IMG/VR virus record: IMGVR_UViG_3300020317_000006
Location: 1-30,991 of that record
DNA: 30,991 nucleotides
Origin: a virus
Direction: 5' to 3' (one strand)
Every line of letters begins with the position of its first letter. The first letter of the stretch is position 1. A model generated the notes under the pieces. The model searched no databases. It was not told the origin of the DNA and saw only the letters and a program-made list of their open reading frames with translations. A program made the position numbers and the translations under genes. Below are positions 11,308-18,618 of this stretch, piece after piece.

Positions 11308-12860
11308 TGGAAAGATCTGTCTCGGACATCAAAAACCGCTATAAGATTGCAGACACGCACAAAGAGCAGTGGCGCAGTATCTATGAGGAAGCGTATGAGT
11401 ACGCGCTGCCTATGCGAAACCTTTATGACGGTTACGCTGAAAGCGGTACGCCAGGTCAAAACAAAATGAAGCGTGTGTTTGACAGCACCGCCATCCATTC
11501 TACCGCCCGTTTCGCCAACCGCATCCAATCTTCTTTGTTTCCGCCGCAACGTGCCTGGTGCCGGTTGCAGCCTGGCAACGAAATTCCAGAAGAGCGGAAG
11601 ATTGAAGTCCAGCAAGTCCTCGACCTTTACACTGACAAAATGTTTGGGGTGATGGGGCAGTCCGGTTTCGATTTGGCCATGGGCGAGTTTCTGCTTGATC
11701 TAGCTGTCGGCACAGCGGTGATGTTGATCCAGCCAGGCGATGAGGCCACGCCTATCCGCTATACTGCTGTTCCTACATATCACATATGCTTTGAAGAAGG
11801 CCCGAACGGATCTGTCGATGCAGTCTATCGCAAGCTTTCGCGCCCGTTTGCGGTGGTTGAGCGCGAATGGCCCGACGCAGATATCCCTGATGACTTGCGC
11901 AAAGAGTATGAAGAAGACCCGACGCAAAAGATTGAGATGCTGGAGGCCACTTATTATCACGATGGTGACGTACACTACTGTCTGATGCCAATGCAGAAAG
12001 ATTATAAGATTGTTCACCGGACTATGAAGAGTTTTCCGTGGGTAATTTCGCGTTACATGAAAGCCTCGAATGAGCGCTACGGTCGGGGTCCGGTGCTATA
12101 CGCCCTGCCCGATATTAAAACGCTAAATAAGGTTGTTGAGCTTACGTTGAAGAACGCTTCAATCAGTATTGGCGGCGTGTTCACCGCTGTTGATGATGGA
12201 GTGCTGAACCCGCAGGCAATCAGCATTGTGCCTGGTGCCATCATAGGCGTCAGCTCAAATGGCGGTCCCCGTGGGCCATCCTTGCAGCCCCTCCCTCGGA
12301 GCGGGGACGCCAACCTGTCACAAATTGTCAGCAACGATCTGCGTCTAAACATCAAAAAGACCTTGCTCGACGAAAGTTTACCGCCTGATAATATGAGCGC
12401 GCGCTCTGCCACTGAGATTGTTGAGCGGATGAAGGAGCTGTCCCAGAATTTGGGGGCTGCATTCGGTCGTCTCATTACTGAAACGATGATGCCGATTGTC
12501 CGGCGCTCAATGGAGCTGATGGACGAGATGGGAATGATCGAACTGCCGCTAAAAGTTAACGGTCTGCAAGTCAGCGTCACGCCTATTTCCCCGCTGGCGA
12601 TGGCCTCAAACATGGATAAGCTGAACGAAGTCATGCAGTTTATGCAGATTACCCAGAGCTTGGGTCCACAGGGCCAAACACTAATCAAGATGGACGCGGT
12701 GGGCGATTACATTGCCGATCAGCTCGGCATACCGGCGAAGCTCCGCACGTCTCCGCAAGAGCGAGAGCAGATGGCCCAGCAACAAATGCAGATGGCCCAG
12801 CAAGCTATGGAAAGCCAAGGCATGACACCGCCTGACGGAATGGGAGTACCGCCGCAATGA
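11307..12860 (+). CDS. Portal (head-to-tail connector) protein
   Basis: A 517-residue podovirus portal of the T7 gp8 type, the dodecameric ring at the packaging vertex. Family landmarks: RSIYEEAYEYALPMRNLYDG (about 23-42), KMKRVFDSTAIHSTARFANR with a following QSSLFPPQRAWCRL (about 52-87), a YTAVPTYHICFEEG strand, YGRGPVLYALPDIKTLNKVV, and PPDNMSARSATEIVERMKEL. The last 30 residues are Met/Gln-rich and end in a Pro/Gly tail. The size is typical. The start overlaps the previous stop, and the stop overlaps the next start (ATGA). Identification is firm. Confidence 0.9.
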   Translation: MERSVSDIKNRYKIADTHKEQWRSIYEEAYEYALPMRNLYDGYAESGTPGQNKMKRVFDSTAIHSTARFANRIQSSLFPPQRAWCRLQPGNEIPEERKIEVQQVLDLYTDKMFGVMGQSGFDLAMGEFLLDLAVGTAVMLIQPGDEATPIRYTAVPTYHICFEEGPNGSVDAVYRKLSRPFAVVEREWPDADIPDDLRKEYEEDPTQKIEMLEATYYHDGDVHYCLMPMQKDYKIVHRTMKSFPWVISRYMKASNERYGRGPVLYALPDIKTLNKVVELTLKNASISIGGVFTAVDDGVLNPQAISIVPGAIIGVSSNGGPRGPSLQPLPRSGDANLSQIVSNDLRLNIKKTLLDESLPPDNMSARSATEIVERMKELSQNLGAAFGRLITETMMPIVRRSMELMDEMGMIELPLKVNGLQVSVTPISPLAMASNMDKLNEVMQFMQITQSLGPQGQTLIKMDAVGDYIADQLGIPAKLRTSPQEREQMAQQQMQMAQQAMESQGMTPPDGMGVPPQ

Positions 12861-13156
12861 ACCAAGCCGAGAAAATCCGCTCAATCAACAGCCCAGGCTG
12901 GGATGGCGTAGACGCAACAGTGACGCCACTTCGTTTGCGCGACGCAGACATAACGCGGTCTTTGAACACTTCGTTTCACCGCTGCTTTGGGACTGAGGAC
13001 GGCCAAAAGGTTTTGGCGCATCTGCGTCATGTAACTCTTGAGCAACCGGCTTGGGTGCCAGGCGCTGACCCATCATTTGGATACGCGCGTGAGGGTCAGA
13101 ACAGTTTAGTGCGTGAAATTGAACAACGAATTAGGAGAGCAAATGAGCCAGAGTGA
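12857..13156 (+). CDS. Bbp19-like small head-region protein
   Basis: A 99-residue protein between portal and scaffold. The central pattern, FHRCFGTEDGQKVLAHLRHV followed by TLEQPAW and EGQNSLVREIEQRIR, matches the small family typified by Bordetella phage BPP-1 Bbp19 (F..vF...dGq.VL..L.....). Members are usually 80-120 residues, always in the head cluster, with no assigned biochemical function. It overlaps the portal gene by 4 bases and the scaffold gene by 14. Good family match, unknown job; a head-assembly factor is the best guess. Confidence 0.65.
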   Translation: MNQAEKIRSINSPGWDGVDATVTPLRLRDADITRSLNTSFHRCFGTEDGQKVLAHLRHVTLEQPAWVPGADPSFGYAREGQNSLVREIEQRIRRANEPE

Positions 13157-13949
13157 AACCCCAGATGCTGGGATAACCGAGCAATCGGCCCCAGATGGAT
13201 TGATGGCCGCAAGCGCTCTTGCTGAAGAGCAAGAAAATGAAGAAGGTCAAAACATTGAGCATCGTGCTGATGCAGATGCCGCCGAGAGCGAAGGTGAACC
13301 GGAGGTTTTTGACAAACCAGATTGGTTTCCTGAAAAGTTTTGGGACGAAAAAGAAGGCCCAGACCTAGAAAACATCGTGAAGTCTTACGAGGAATTGCAA
13401 AAACAATTCTCGCAAGGCAAGCACAAAGCCCCCGACGAGTACGACACCAACGTGCTGGACGAGGCCGGCTACGAGAAAGATGATCCGATCATCGGGGCCT
13501 ATACAGAATGGGCCAAGCAATATGGGATTAACCAAGCCGCATTTGACGACCTAGCCGGTAAAATATCGTCAATGGCTGGCGAGAACCAGGCGCAGGCTAA
13601 GATGGACTACCAAGCCGAGCATAAAGCGCTGGGCAATAACGCTGATGAGATTATCAAATCAAACGTCAACTGGGCGGATGGTTTGGAGCGCAAGGGTGTG
13701 GTTTCGGAAGCCGAGCGCGCTGAATTGGATATGTGGGGCGGCAGCGCTGTCGGCCAACGACTGATGCAGAAGGTCCGCCAGATGACCGGAGACCTGTCGC
13801 AAATACCGATTGCCTCGGTGGGCGATGCCGGCATGAGCGAAGATGACTTCAAGTCGGACATTCAGAGCAAGATGCAAGATGCAAGATACGGATCAGACTC
13901 TAAGTTTACGCGCGAAGTAGAGCGGATGTTTGAACAACGCTACAAATAA
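13143..13949 (+). CDS. Capsid assembly scaffolding protein
   Basis: A 268-residue acidic protein. After a disordered Glu/Ala-rich N-terminus it carries the scaffold signature of podoviruses: KPDWFPEKFWDEKEGPDLEN, then KSYEELQKQFSQGKHKAPDE (about residues 58-100), followed by helices and a basic C-terminal tail (REVERMFEQRYK) that would bind the capsid protein. The ATG at 13143 has AGGAG 6-7 bases upstream and is preferred over an upstream ATG at 13113. It ends 18 bases before a strong terminator, and the capsid gene follows, the usual order. Confidence 0.8.
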   Translation: MSQSETPDAGITEQSAPDGLMAASALAEEQENEEGQNIEHRADADAAESEGEPEVFDKPDWFPEKFWDEKEGPDLENIVKSYEELQKQFSQGKHKAPDEYDTNVLDEAGYEKDDPIIGAYTEWAKQYGINQAAFDDLAGKISSMAGENQAQAKMDYQAEHKALGNNADEIIKSNVNWADGLERKGVVSEAERAELDMWGGSAVGQRLMQKVRQMTGDLSQIPIASVGDAGMSEDDFKSDIQSKMQDARYGSDSKFTREVERMFEQRYK

Positions 13950-13966
13950 CGACCTCCCTGCAACTT

Positions 13967-13994
13967 GGGGCCGCTTCGGTGGCCCCATTTTTTT
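13967..13994 (+). terminator. Strong intrinsic terminator after the scaffold gene
   Basis: GGGGCCGC-TTCG-GTGGCCCC (13967-13986) forms an 8-bp stem (one G-U pair) closed by a stable UUCG tetraloop, and is followed by A and seven T (13988-13994). It separates the packaging/portal/scaffold transcript from the capsid transcript, so the capsid gene probably has its own promoter just downstream, or read-through sets the ratio of scaffold to capsid mRNA. Confidence 0.85.
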
Positions 13995-14193
13995 GTACTA
14001 ATACCAGATGTAGCATCTAGTGCATTTACAAGCCCCAGCTTGTGTGGTATCGGGGTGGCGACTGACAACCCGATTGGGCCGGTCTGGCGTGTAGAAATAC
14101 ACCGCGCGCGGACGCATCCGCGAAGCCAGAGGCCGGAGATACTCCGACAACCTAAAAGGCGATTTATCTTTTTGGTTCAAGCTGGAGTATATT
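13993..14193 (+). ncRNA. Structured leader RNA of the capsid gene
   Basis: About 200 bases without a gene, dense in inverted repeats. In order: AGATG/CATCT (14006-14018); the iteron palindrome (14028-14043); ATCGGG/CCCGAT (14049-14074); and a three-way junction in which CCGG-TCTGGC (14079-14088) pairs with GCCAGA-GG-CCGG (14125-14136), enclosing GTGTA-GAAA-TACAC (14089-14102) and CGCGGA-CGCA-TCCGCG (14107-14122). After it ATACTCC (14139-14145) is fully complementary to GGAGTAT (14184-14190), the capsid ribosome-binding site, and can alternatively pair with GGAG at 14135-14138. This is the layout of a cis-acting translational switch. TTGTAC at 13993-13998 could be a -35, but no good -10 follows. 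No known riboswitch class was recognised. Confidence 0.6.
14028..14043. repeat. Distant copy of the initiator-gene iteron
   Basis: ACAAGC-CCCA-GCTTGT is identical over all 16 bases, including the CCCA spacer, to the two copies at 7126-7141 and 7150-7165. Here it is noncoding, between the scaffold terminator and the capsid leader, so protein sequence cannot explain its conservation. It may be an operator, a second replication or packaging site, or an RNA hairpin. Confidence 0.65.
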
Positions 14194-15042
14194 ATGTCAA
14201 CCAATTTATCCCCAGCATTCGTGCAGTTATTCGAAGCAGAGGTGCATCAGGCTTATCAAGCCAGCGCCGTTCTTCGAGGTGCTGCAAGGATGCGTACTGG
14301 CGTCATCGGTGACGCTGTAAAGTTTCCGAAAGTAGGAAAAGGCCAAGCGTCTATTCGCGTACCGCAATCTGACGTGGTGCCTATCAATGCTTCGTTTTCC
14401 TCAGTCTCAGTCTCATTGGCCGACTATGTGGCTTCCGAGTACTCAGACATCTTCAATCAGCAGAAGGTCAACTTCGACGAACGTCGTGAGCTGGCTCAAG
14501 TGGTCGGGAATGCTATCGGTCGTCGTGAGGACCAGATCCTCATCGATGCTCTGCAAGCAGCATCCGCTGGCACAACTGTCGCCAAAAACGTGGTCACGTC
14601 CGGTTCGGCAGCTAACTCAAACCTAAACGTGGGTAAAATCATCGCCGCTAAAAAAGGCCTTGATGCTGCTAACGTGCCGATGACAGATCGTCATTTTGTA
14701 ATCCACGCCAACAACCTTGCCGGATTGCTCTCAGACGAGCGCGCAATAAGCTCTGACTTCCAGACATTGCAAGCATTGGTGCAAGGCTCAATCAACCAGA
14801 TGATGGGCTTTACGTTCCACATAGTTGGCGACCGAGACGAAGGTGGTTTGCCGTTAGCAAGTTCCGACCGTACTTGCTTCGCCTTTCATCGTTCAGCGCT
14901 CGGTTGCGCGGTGGGTATCGCTCCTAAAACTGAAATCAACTACATCCCTGAGAAAACTTCCTTCTTGGTGACGTCGATGCTTTCGATGGGGGCCGCAGCT
15001 ATTGACGTAACCGGCATCGTCGATGTCGTTTGTGCCGAATAA
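14194..15042 (+). CDS. Major capsid protein
   Basis: A 282-residue protein assigned as major capsid by position after the scaffold and by features of podovirus HK97-fold coats: an N-terminal arm (FVQLFEAEVHQAYQASAVLR), a strand-rich segment GDAVKFPKVGKGQASIRVPQ, the helix DERRELAQVVGNAIGRREDQ (spine helix), a loop with DRHFVIHANNLAGLLSD, and a C-terminal strand group ending SMGAAAIDVTGIVDVVCAE. GGAG stands 6 bases before the ATG, within the sequence that the leader RNA can sequester. It is probably the most highly expressed gene here. Compact for a coat protein, but within the range for this group. Confidence 0.8.
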   Translation: MSTNLSPAFVQLFEAEVHQAYQASAVLRGAARMRTGVIGDAVKFPKVGKGQASIRVPQSDVVPINASFSSVSVSLADYVASEYSDIFNQQKVNFDERRELAQVVGNAIGRREDQILIDALQAASAGTTVAKNVVTSGSAANSNLNVGKIIAAKKGLDAANVPMTDRHFVIHANNLAGLLSDERAISSDFQTLQALVQGSINQMMGFTFHIVGDRDEGGLPLASSDRTCFAFHRSALGCAVGIAPKTEINYIPEKTSFLVTSMLSMGAAAIDVTGIVDVVCAE

Positions 15043-15061
15043 ACAAAGAAAGGTTTGAAAA

Positions 15062-15337
15062 ATGGCTTACGCTCTAACTGGACTTAACCCAATCGGTGGA
15101 CAGTCCAAAAAAGGTTCTAACAGTGCAATGTGGTCCTACACTTCGGCGGACGCAATCGCGACTGTAAACTCAGCGGGATATTTCAACGCGGCCTCTCAGC
15201 TCCTGGCTGTCGGCGACGTCGTTTTTGTCTATGACAACAACACGCCCACGATGTCAATCGTGATGGTTGCATCCAACGCTTCTAACGTAGTCGACATCAC
15301 CGACGGTACTGCTGTCGCTATGACAGACAGCGACTAA
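15062..15337 (+). CDS. Putative capsid cement/decoration protein
   Basis: A 91-residue protein directly after the capsid gene. It has the pattern of a small phage family found in this position: LTGLNPIGGQSKKGSNSAMW, YTSADAIATVNSAGYFN, LLAVGDVVFVYD, then strands ending in ASNASNVVDITDG. The many short strands and lack of charged helices suit a surface decoration protein. AAAGG lies about 9 bases before the ATG. Position and family resemblance support a virion role; cement function itself is inferred. Confidence 0.6.
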   Translation: MAYALTGLNPIGGQSKKGSNSAMWSYTSADAIATVNSAGYFNAASQLLAVGDVVFVYDNNTPTMSIVMVASNASNVVDITDGTAVAMTDSD

Positions 15338-15345
15338 AATTCGGC

Positions 15346-15365
15346 GGGGGGCGGCAACGTCCCCC
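15346..15365 (+). terminator. GC-rich hairpin between cement and tail-tube genes
   Basis: GGGGG-CG-GCAA-CG-t-CCCCC forms a 7-bp stem with a GNRA-type GCAA tetraloop and a single bulged T. No U-run follows, so it is not a standard terminator; it could be an attenuator, an RNase barrier protecting the capsid mRNA, or a pause site that makes capsid and cement mRNA exceed tail mRNA. Confidence 0.4.
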
Positions 15366-15388
15366 ACCAACTTGTTTAGGAGACTGTC

Positions 15389-16018
15389 ATGGCTGCCGGC
15401 GACACGAATGTTTCAATCTGCAACAAAGCCCTACTGTTTCTAGGGGCTGAAGCCATTACAAGTTTCACGGATGGCTCGGTGGCCGCTGATGCATGTGCCA
15501 GTATGTATACTGAAGTAGTAGCATCAACCCTCGGCATGTACCCCTGGTCGTTTACGATTGCAAAGACCCAGCTTGCGCGCGACACAGCGACCCCCGCCAA
15601 CGAGTGGACCTACCAATATATTCTTCCATCCGACACGCTCCTCGGTGTTCCCCGCGCGGTTCGAGTCTCAAAAGCTTCTGGCGTCTCTCCGTATAAACAA
15701 TGGGAAATCAACCAGGGGGCCGCCGGCTTGCCTGTCTTGATGACGAACGCCGAAGAAATTCATATTGATTACCAGAAAATTGTGAACGAAGGCGCGATGC
15801 CCTCTTACTTTGTGCAGCTCATAGCCTACCAGCTTGCTTGGCATATGGCCGAGGTCATCACTGACCAGACGACTAAGAGTGAGTATTGGCGTTCGATTGC
15901 CCTTGGCAGCCCTGGAGAGGGCCAGAGAGGCGGGTATTTCCGGCAAGCGGTCAACATTGATGCCGCCGGCCAAACCCCCAGTGTTATTAGCGACTATATA
16001 TTAATGGATGTCCGCTAG
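15389..16018 (+). CDS. Tail tubular protein A (T7 gp11-like adaptor)
   Basis: A 209-residue protein that forms the ring joining portal to tail nozzle. The family pattern is clear: ICNKALLFLGAEAITSFTDG at the start, YTEVVASTLGMYPWSFTIAK (the wall of helix before the W-SF motif), ANEWTYQYILPSDTLLGVPR with the conserved Y-LP-D, and VQLIAYQLAWHMAEVITDQT near the C-terminus. The ATG at 15389 follows TAGGAG by about 8 bases. Its stop overlaps the GTG start of the next gene. Identification is firm. Confidence 0.85.
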   Translation: MAAGDTNVSICNKALLFLGAEAITSFTDGSVAADACASMYTEVVASTLGMYPWSFTIAKTQLARDTATPANEWTYQYILPSDTLLGVPRAVRVSKASGVSPYKQWEINQGAAGLPVLMTNAEEIHIDYQKIVNEGAMPSYFVQLIAYQLAWHMAEVITDQTTKSEYWRSIALGSPGEGQRGGYFRQAVNIDAAGQTPSVISDYILMDVR

Positions 16019-18090
16019 TGGGGCGTATGAAGCAATACCAATCCGGATTCACTGTAGGTGAACTAGATCCGCTTTTGCGCGGTCGAATAGATTTACAGCA
16101 ATACTACAGCTCAGTGGCGCTGGCCGATAATGTTTTGTTCGAGCCTCAAGGTGGTTTTAGCCGTCGCCCAGGACTGCGCTTTGTAAGCGACCTCACTGCC
16201 GACAATCCAAACAACGGGGTGCTGCTTATACCGTTCGAGTTTAGCACGGTTCAAAACTTTATGATCGTGGCTTCAGTCTTCAACGCAAGTTCAACTATCC
16301 GTCTTCGTTTCTATGCAAACCAAACTTTGATCGGAAGTATTAACGGCTCCAGCAATAGTTACTTAGATTTTAATGTAGGTACGCTCTACGACACCAGCGC
16401 GATTGACATGGACAAGACATACTTTACGCAAAGTGCGGATACACTGATTGTCGTGAACGAAGACTTTGCCCCGTTTTCTGTCGTCCGAGGTGCAAACAAT
16501 TCGACCTGGACCGTGGCGGCTCTGTCACTAACTGCGCCAACGTCCCTTTTTTCTGCGACAGAGAGCAACCCATCCGCGACACTTACTCCAAGCGCCGTGA
16601 GTGGCGCAATAACTTTGACCGCCAGCGGCTCAATATTCACAAACGCTCATATCGGCCAATACGTTTTTGATAACACCGACTTCGGTCGTGCGCGGATTAT
16701 CACTCGCACCAGCGGCACCGTCGTCACTGCGATTACAGAGGTTCCGTTTTTCAGCACGTCAGCGATAGCGTCTGGTGCATGGACGCTCGAAACTGGCCAT
16801 GAAACCTCTTGGTCGAACACTCGCGGATGGCCCAGAACTACTACATTTCACGAAGGTCGTCTGTATTTTGGTGGCAGTGCTTCAGAGCCAGCCACATTGT
16901 GGGGTTCGAAGGTCGCCCAGTTCTTTAACTTCAAGGCTGCCGAGGGGCTTGATGATGACGCCATCGCCGCAACCCTGACCACAGATAGTGTGAACGCGAT
17001 TACCGCGATGCGCTCGGGGAGAGACTTACAAATCTTCACCACGGGCGCAGAGTTTTTTGTCCCCCAGGCTAATTTGGACCCGATAACTCCAGGCAACATT
17101 ACGATTAAATCTGCCACGCGCCGAGGCTCCAAGCTCGGCATTCGGCCACAAGCGGCAGAGGGCGGTACGCTGTTTATCCAGCGCCAAGGCAAAGCGGTTC
17201 GCGAAATGCTCTTCTCAGATGTAGAGCTGTCCTATGTGGCTAATAATATTTCGCTGTTAAGCTCACATATGTTAGTGGACCCGCAACGTATGGCCCTCAG
17301 ACCGGCGACTGATACAACGGAGGGTGACTTGTTGATGGTCGTCAATGGCAGCGACACCACTGGGTTTCGAGCTAGCTCTGTGGGCTTCGCTGGGTCGATT
17401 TCTGCTTACATGCTAAACCGTCCACAACAGATTGTTGCGCCGGCAAGCTGGACCACAGACGGTGATTTCGTGGACGTCGCGGTCGATCTGGACACTATTT
17501 ACACAGTCGTGAAGCGGACCATTGGCAACGCGACAAAATACTACCTTGAAACATTTGACGACGACCGGACGACTGACGCTTCGATACAATATTACGCTAA
17601 CCCCGTGGCACCAGACCAGGCGGTCCCCAGTAACACAACTGCCGGTGGGCTGGCGCATCTTGAGGGCAAGACCGTTAAGGTCATCAGGGACGATCTGGTG
17701 GACTCTGACGGCACTGTGTCGTCTGGAAACGCCACGCTCGGCGGGGTTCCTAGCACTTATGCGGAGGTTGGCTTAAATTTTACAGTCACGGTCAAGACGC
17801 AACCGTTCGAACCGCGCATGGCCAGTGGTTCACAACAAAGCCAAAAACGCCGGATACTCGAAGTAACGCCCCTACTCTTCAAAACACAAAACATTACTGT
17901 AAACGGAAAAGATATTAACCTGGCGCAAGGCTCCCTGTCCGGCTCTGGCGCGGTCACCGCATTCACTGGTCCAAGAAAAACCCAAGGGTTTAGAGGCTAT
18001 GACCGCGATGCACAAATCACAATTAGTCAGAGCCAGCCACTGTTTATGACAGTGCTGTCGCTCGATTTCAAAGTTAGCGTGGGAGCGTAA
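16018..18090 (+). CDS. Tail tubular protein B-like tail nozzle protein
   Basis: A 690-residue beta-rich protein, placed as the nozzle (T7 gp12 or BPP-1 tail tube type). The N-terminal signature FTVGELDPLLRGRIDLQQYY, then EPQGGFSRRPGLRFVSD, is characteristic of this group. Later strands include TTTFHEGRLYFGGSASEPAT, SKVAQFFNF and an RRGSKLGIRPQ segment. GTG at 16018 overlaps the previous stop; an ATG nine bases later (16027) is the alternative. It forms the lower tail to which fibres bind. Good assignment at family level. Confidence 0.82.
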   Translation: MGRMKQYQSGFTVGELDPLLRGRIDLQQYYSSVALADNVLFEPQGGFSRRPGLRFVSDLTADNPNNGVLLIPFEFSTVQNFMIVASVFNASSTIRLRFYANQTLIGSINGSSNSYLDFNVGTLYDTSAIDMDKTYFTQSADTLIVVNEDFAPFSVVRGANNSTWTVAALSLTAPTSLFSATESNPSATLTPSAVSGAITLTASGSIFTNAHIGQYVFDNTDFGRARIITRTSGTVVTAITEVPFFSTSAIASGAWTLETGHETSWSNTRGWPRTTTFHEGRLYFGGSASEPATLWGSKVAQFFNFKAAEGLDDDAIAATLTTDSVNAITAMRSGRDLQIFTTGAEFFVPQANLDPITPGNITIKSATRRGSKLGIRPQAAEGGTLFIQRQGKAVREMLFSDVELSYVANNISLLSSHMLVDPQRMALRPATDTTEGDLLMVVNGSDTTGFRASSVGFAGSISAYMLNRPQQIVAPASWTTDGDFVDVAVDLDTIYTVVKRTIGNATKYYLETFDDDRTTDASIQYYANPVAPDQAVPSNTTAGGLAHLEGKTVKVIRDDLVDSDGTVSSGNATLGGVPSTYAEVGLNFTVTVKTQPFEPRMASGSQQSQKRRILEVTPLLFKTQNITVNGKDINLAQGSLSGSGAVTAFTGPRKTQGFRGYDRDAQITISQSQPLFMTVLSLDFKVSVGA

Positions 18091-18091
18091 A

Positions 18092-18616
18092 ATGTCAGCA
18101 GCAGTACCATTCCTAATAAAAGCCTTGCCGGTAATCACGTCGGCAATCAGCGGGATGGCAAAAGTGCGCTCGGCCCAGGCGGATCAAGTGCAGTACGAAA
18201 TGAAGGCTCGCAACGAAGAAATAAAAGGTCGTATTGACGCTGTGAACTACAAGATGCAAGGCGCTGAAATATTGCGAAATATGGAAAGAGCTATGGCAGC
18301 ATCAACAGCTAGATCCGCCGCTGGTGGCCTTAACCCATTCGCTTCTGGCGAAAGTGCAGATTTGATTAACACATACAGCCTGAATGTGGGCATCGGTGAC
18401 AGCGGCTTGGCTCGCACTAACGCCATGCTTGCGCTTGATGCCAGCAAACGAAACGCAAGTCAGTTCCGCTCTGCCGGAAAATATGCCGTTCAATATGGTA
18501 CGCTGGCGGCGGTTGCAGACTTCGGAACTAGTCTTTCTTCATTCAAAGGAATTGGTGGCGAAACTACCTCAGATTTAGCCCCTAAGACAAGTTCCCGACC
18601 CATGGGGAGGTCTTAA
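18092..18616 (+). CDS. Internal virion protein, gp14-like
   Basis: A 174-residue protein resembling T7 gp14-type ejection proteins: a hydrophobic N-terminus (AVPFLIKALPVITSAISGMA), a long helix with ADQVQYEMKARNEEIKGRID and VNYKMQGAEILRNMERAMAA, then STARSAAGGLNPFASGESAD and LARTNAMLALDASKR. The AAGGxxPF motif after the helix is typical. In T7 gp14 forms the outer-membrane pore during DNA ejection; the same role is inferred here. It starts 1 base after the nozzle gene, and the next gene starts 2 bases after its stop. Confidence 0.75.
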   Translation: MSAAVPFLIKALPVITSAISGMAKVRSAQADQVQYEMKARNEEIKGRIDAVNYKMQGAEILRNMERAMAASTARSAAGGLNPFASGESADLINTYSLNVGIGDSGLARTNAMLALDASKRNASQFRSAGKYAVQYGTLAAVADFGTSLSSFKGIGGETTSDLAPKTSSRPMGRS

Positions 18617-18618
18617 TA

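Noticed and set aside
14049-14145. Resemblance of the capsid leader to a TPP riboswitch (GGGGTG, CTGA, ACCCG, TCTGG in order)
   Set aside because: The TPP core CUGAGA reads CTGACA here, and the pyrophosphate-binding arm and the GCGNAGGGA stretch are missing; only short common words match.
14079-14145. Hammerhead or HDV-like ribozyme in the capsid leader
   Set aside because: There is no CTGATGA...GAAA core in the right places, and the helix order does not allow the nested double pseudoknot of HDV-type ribozymes.
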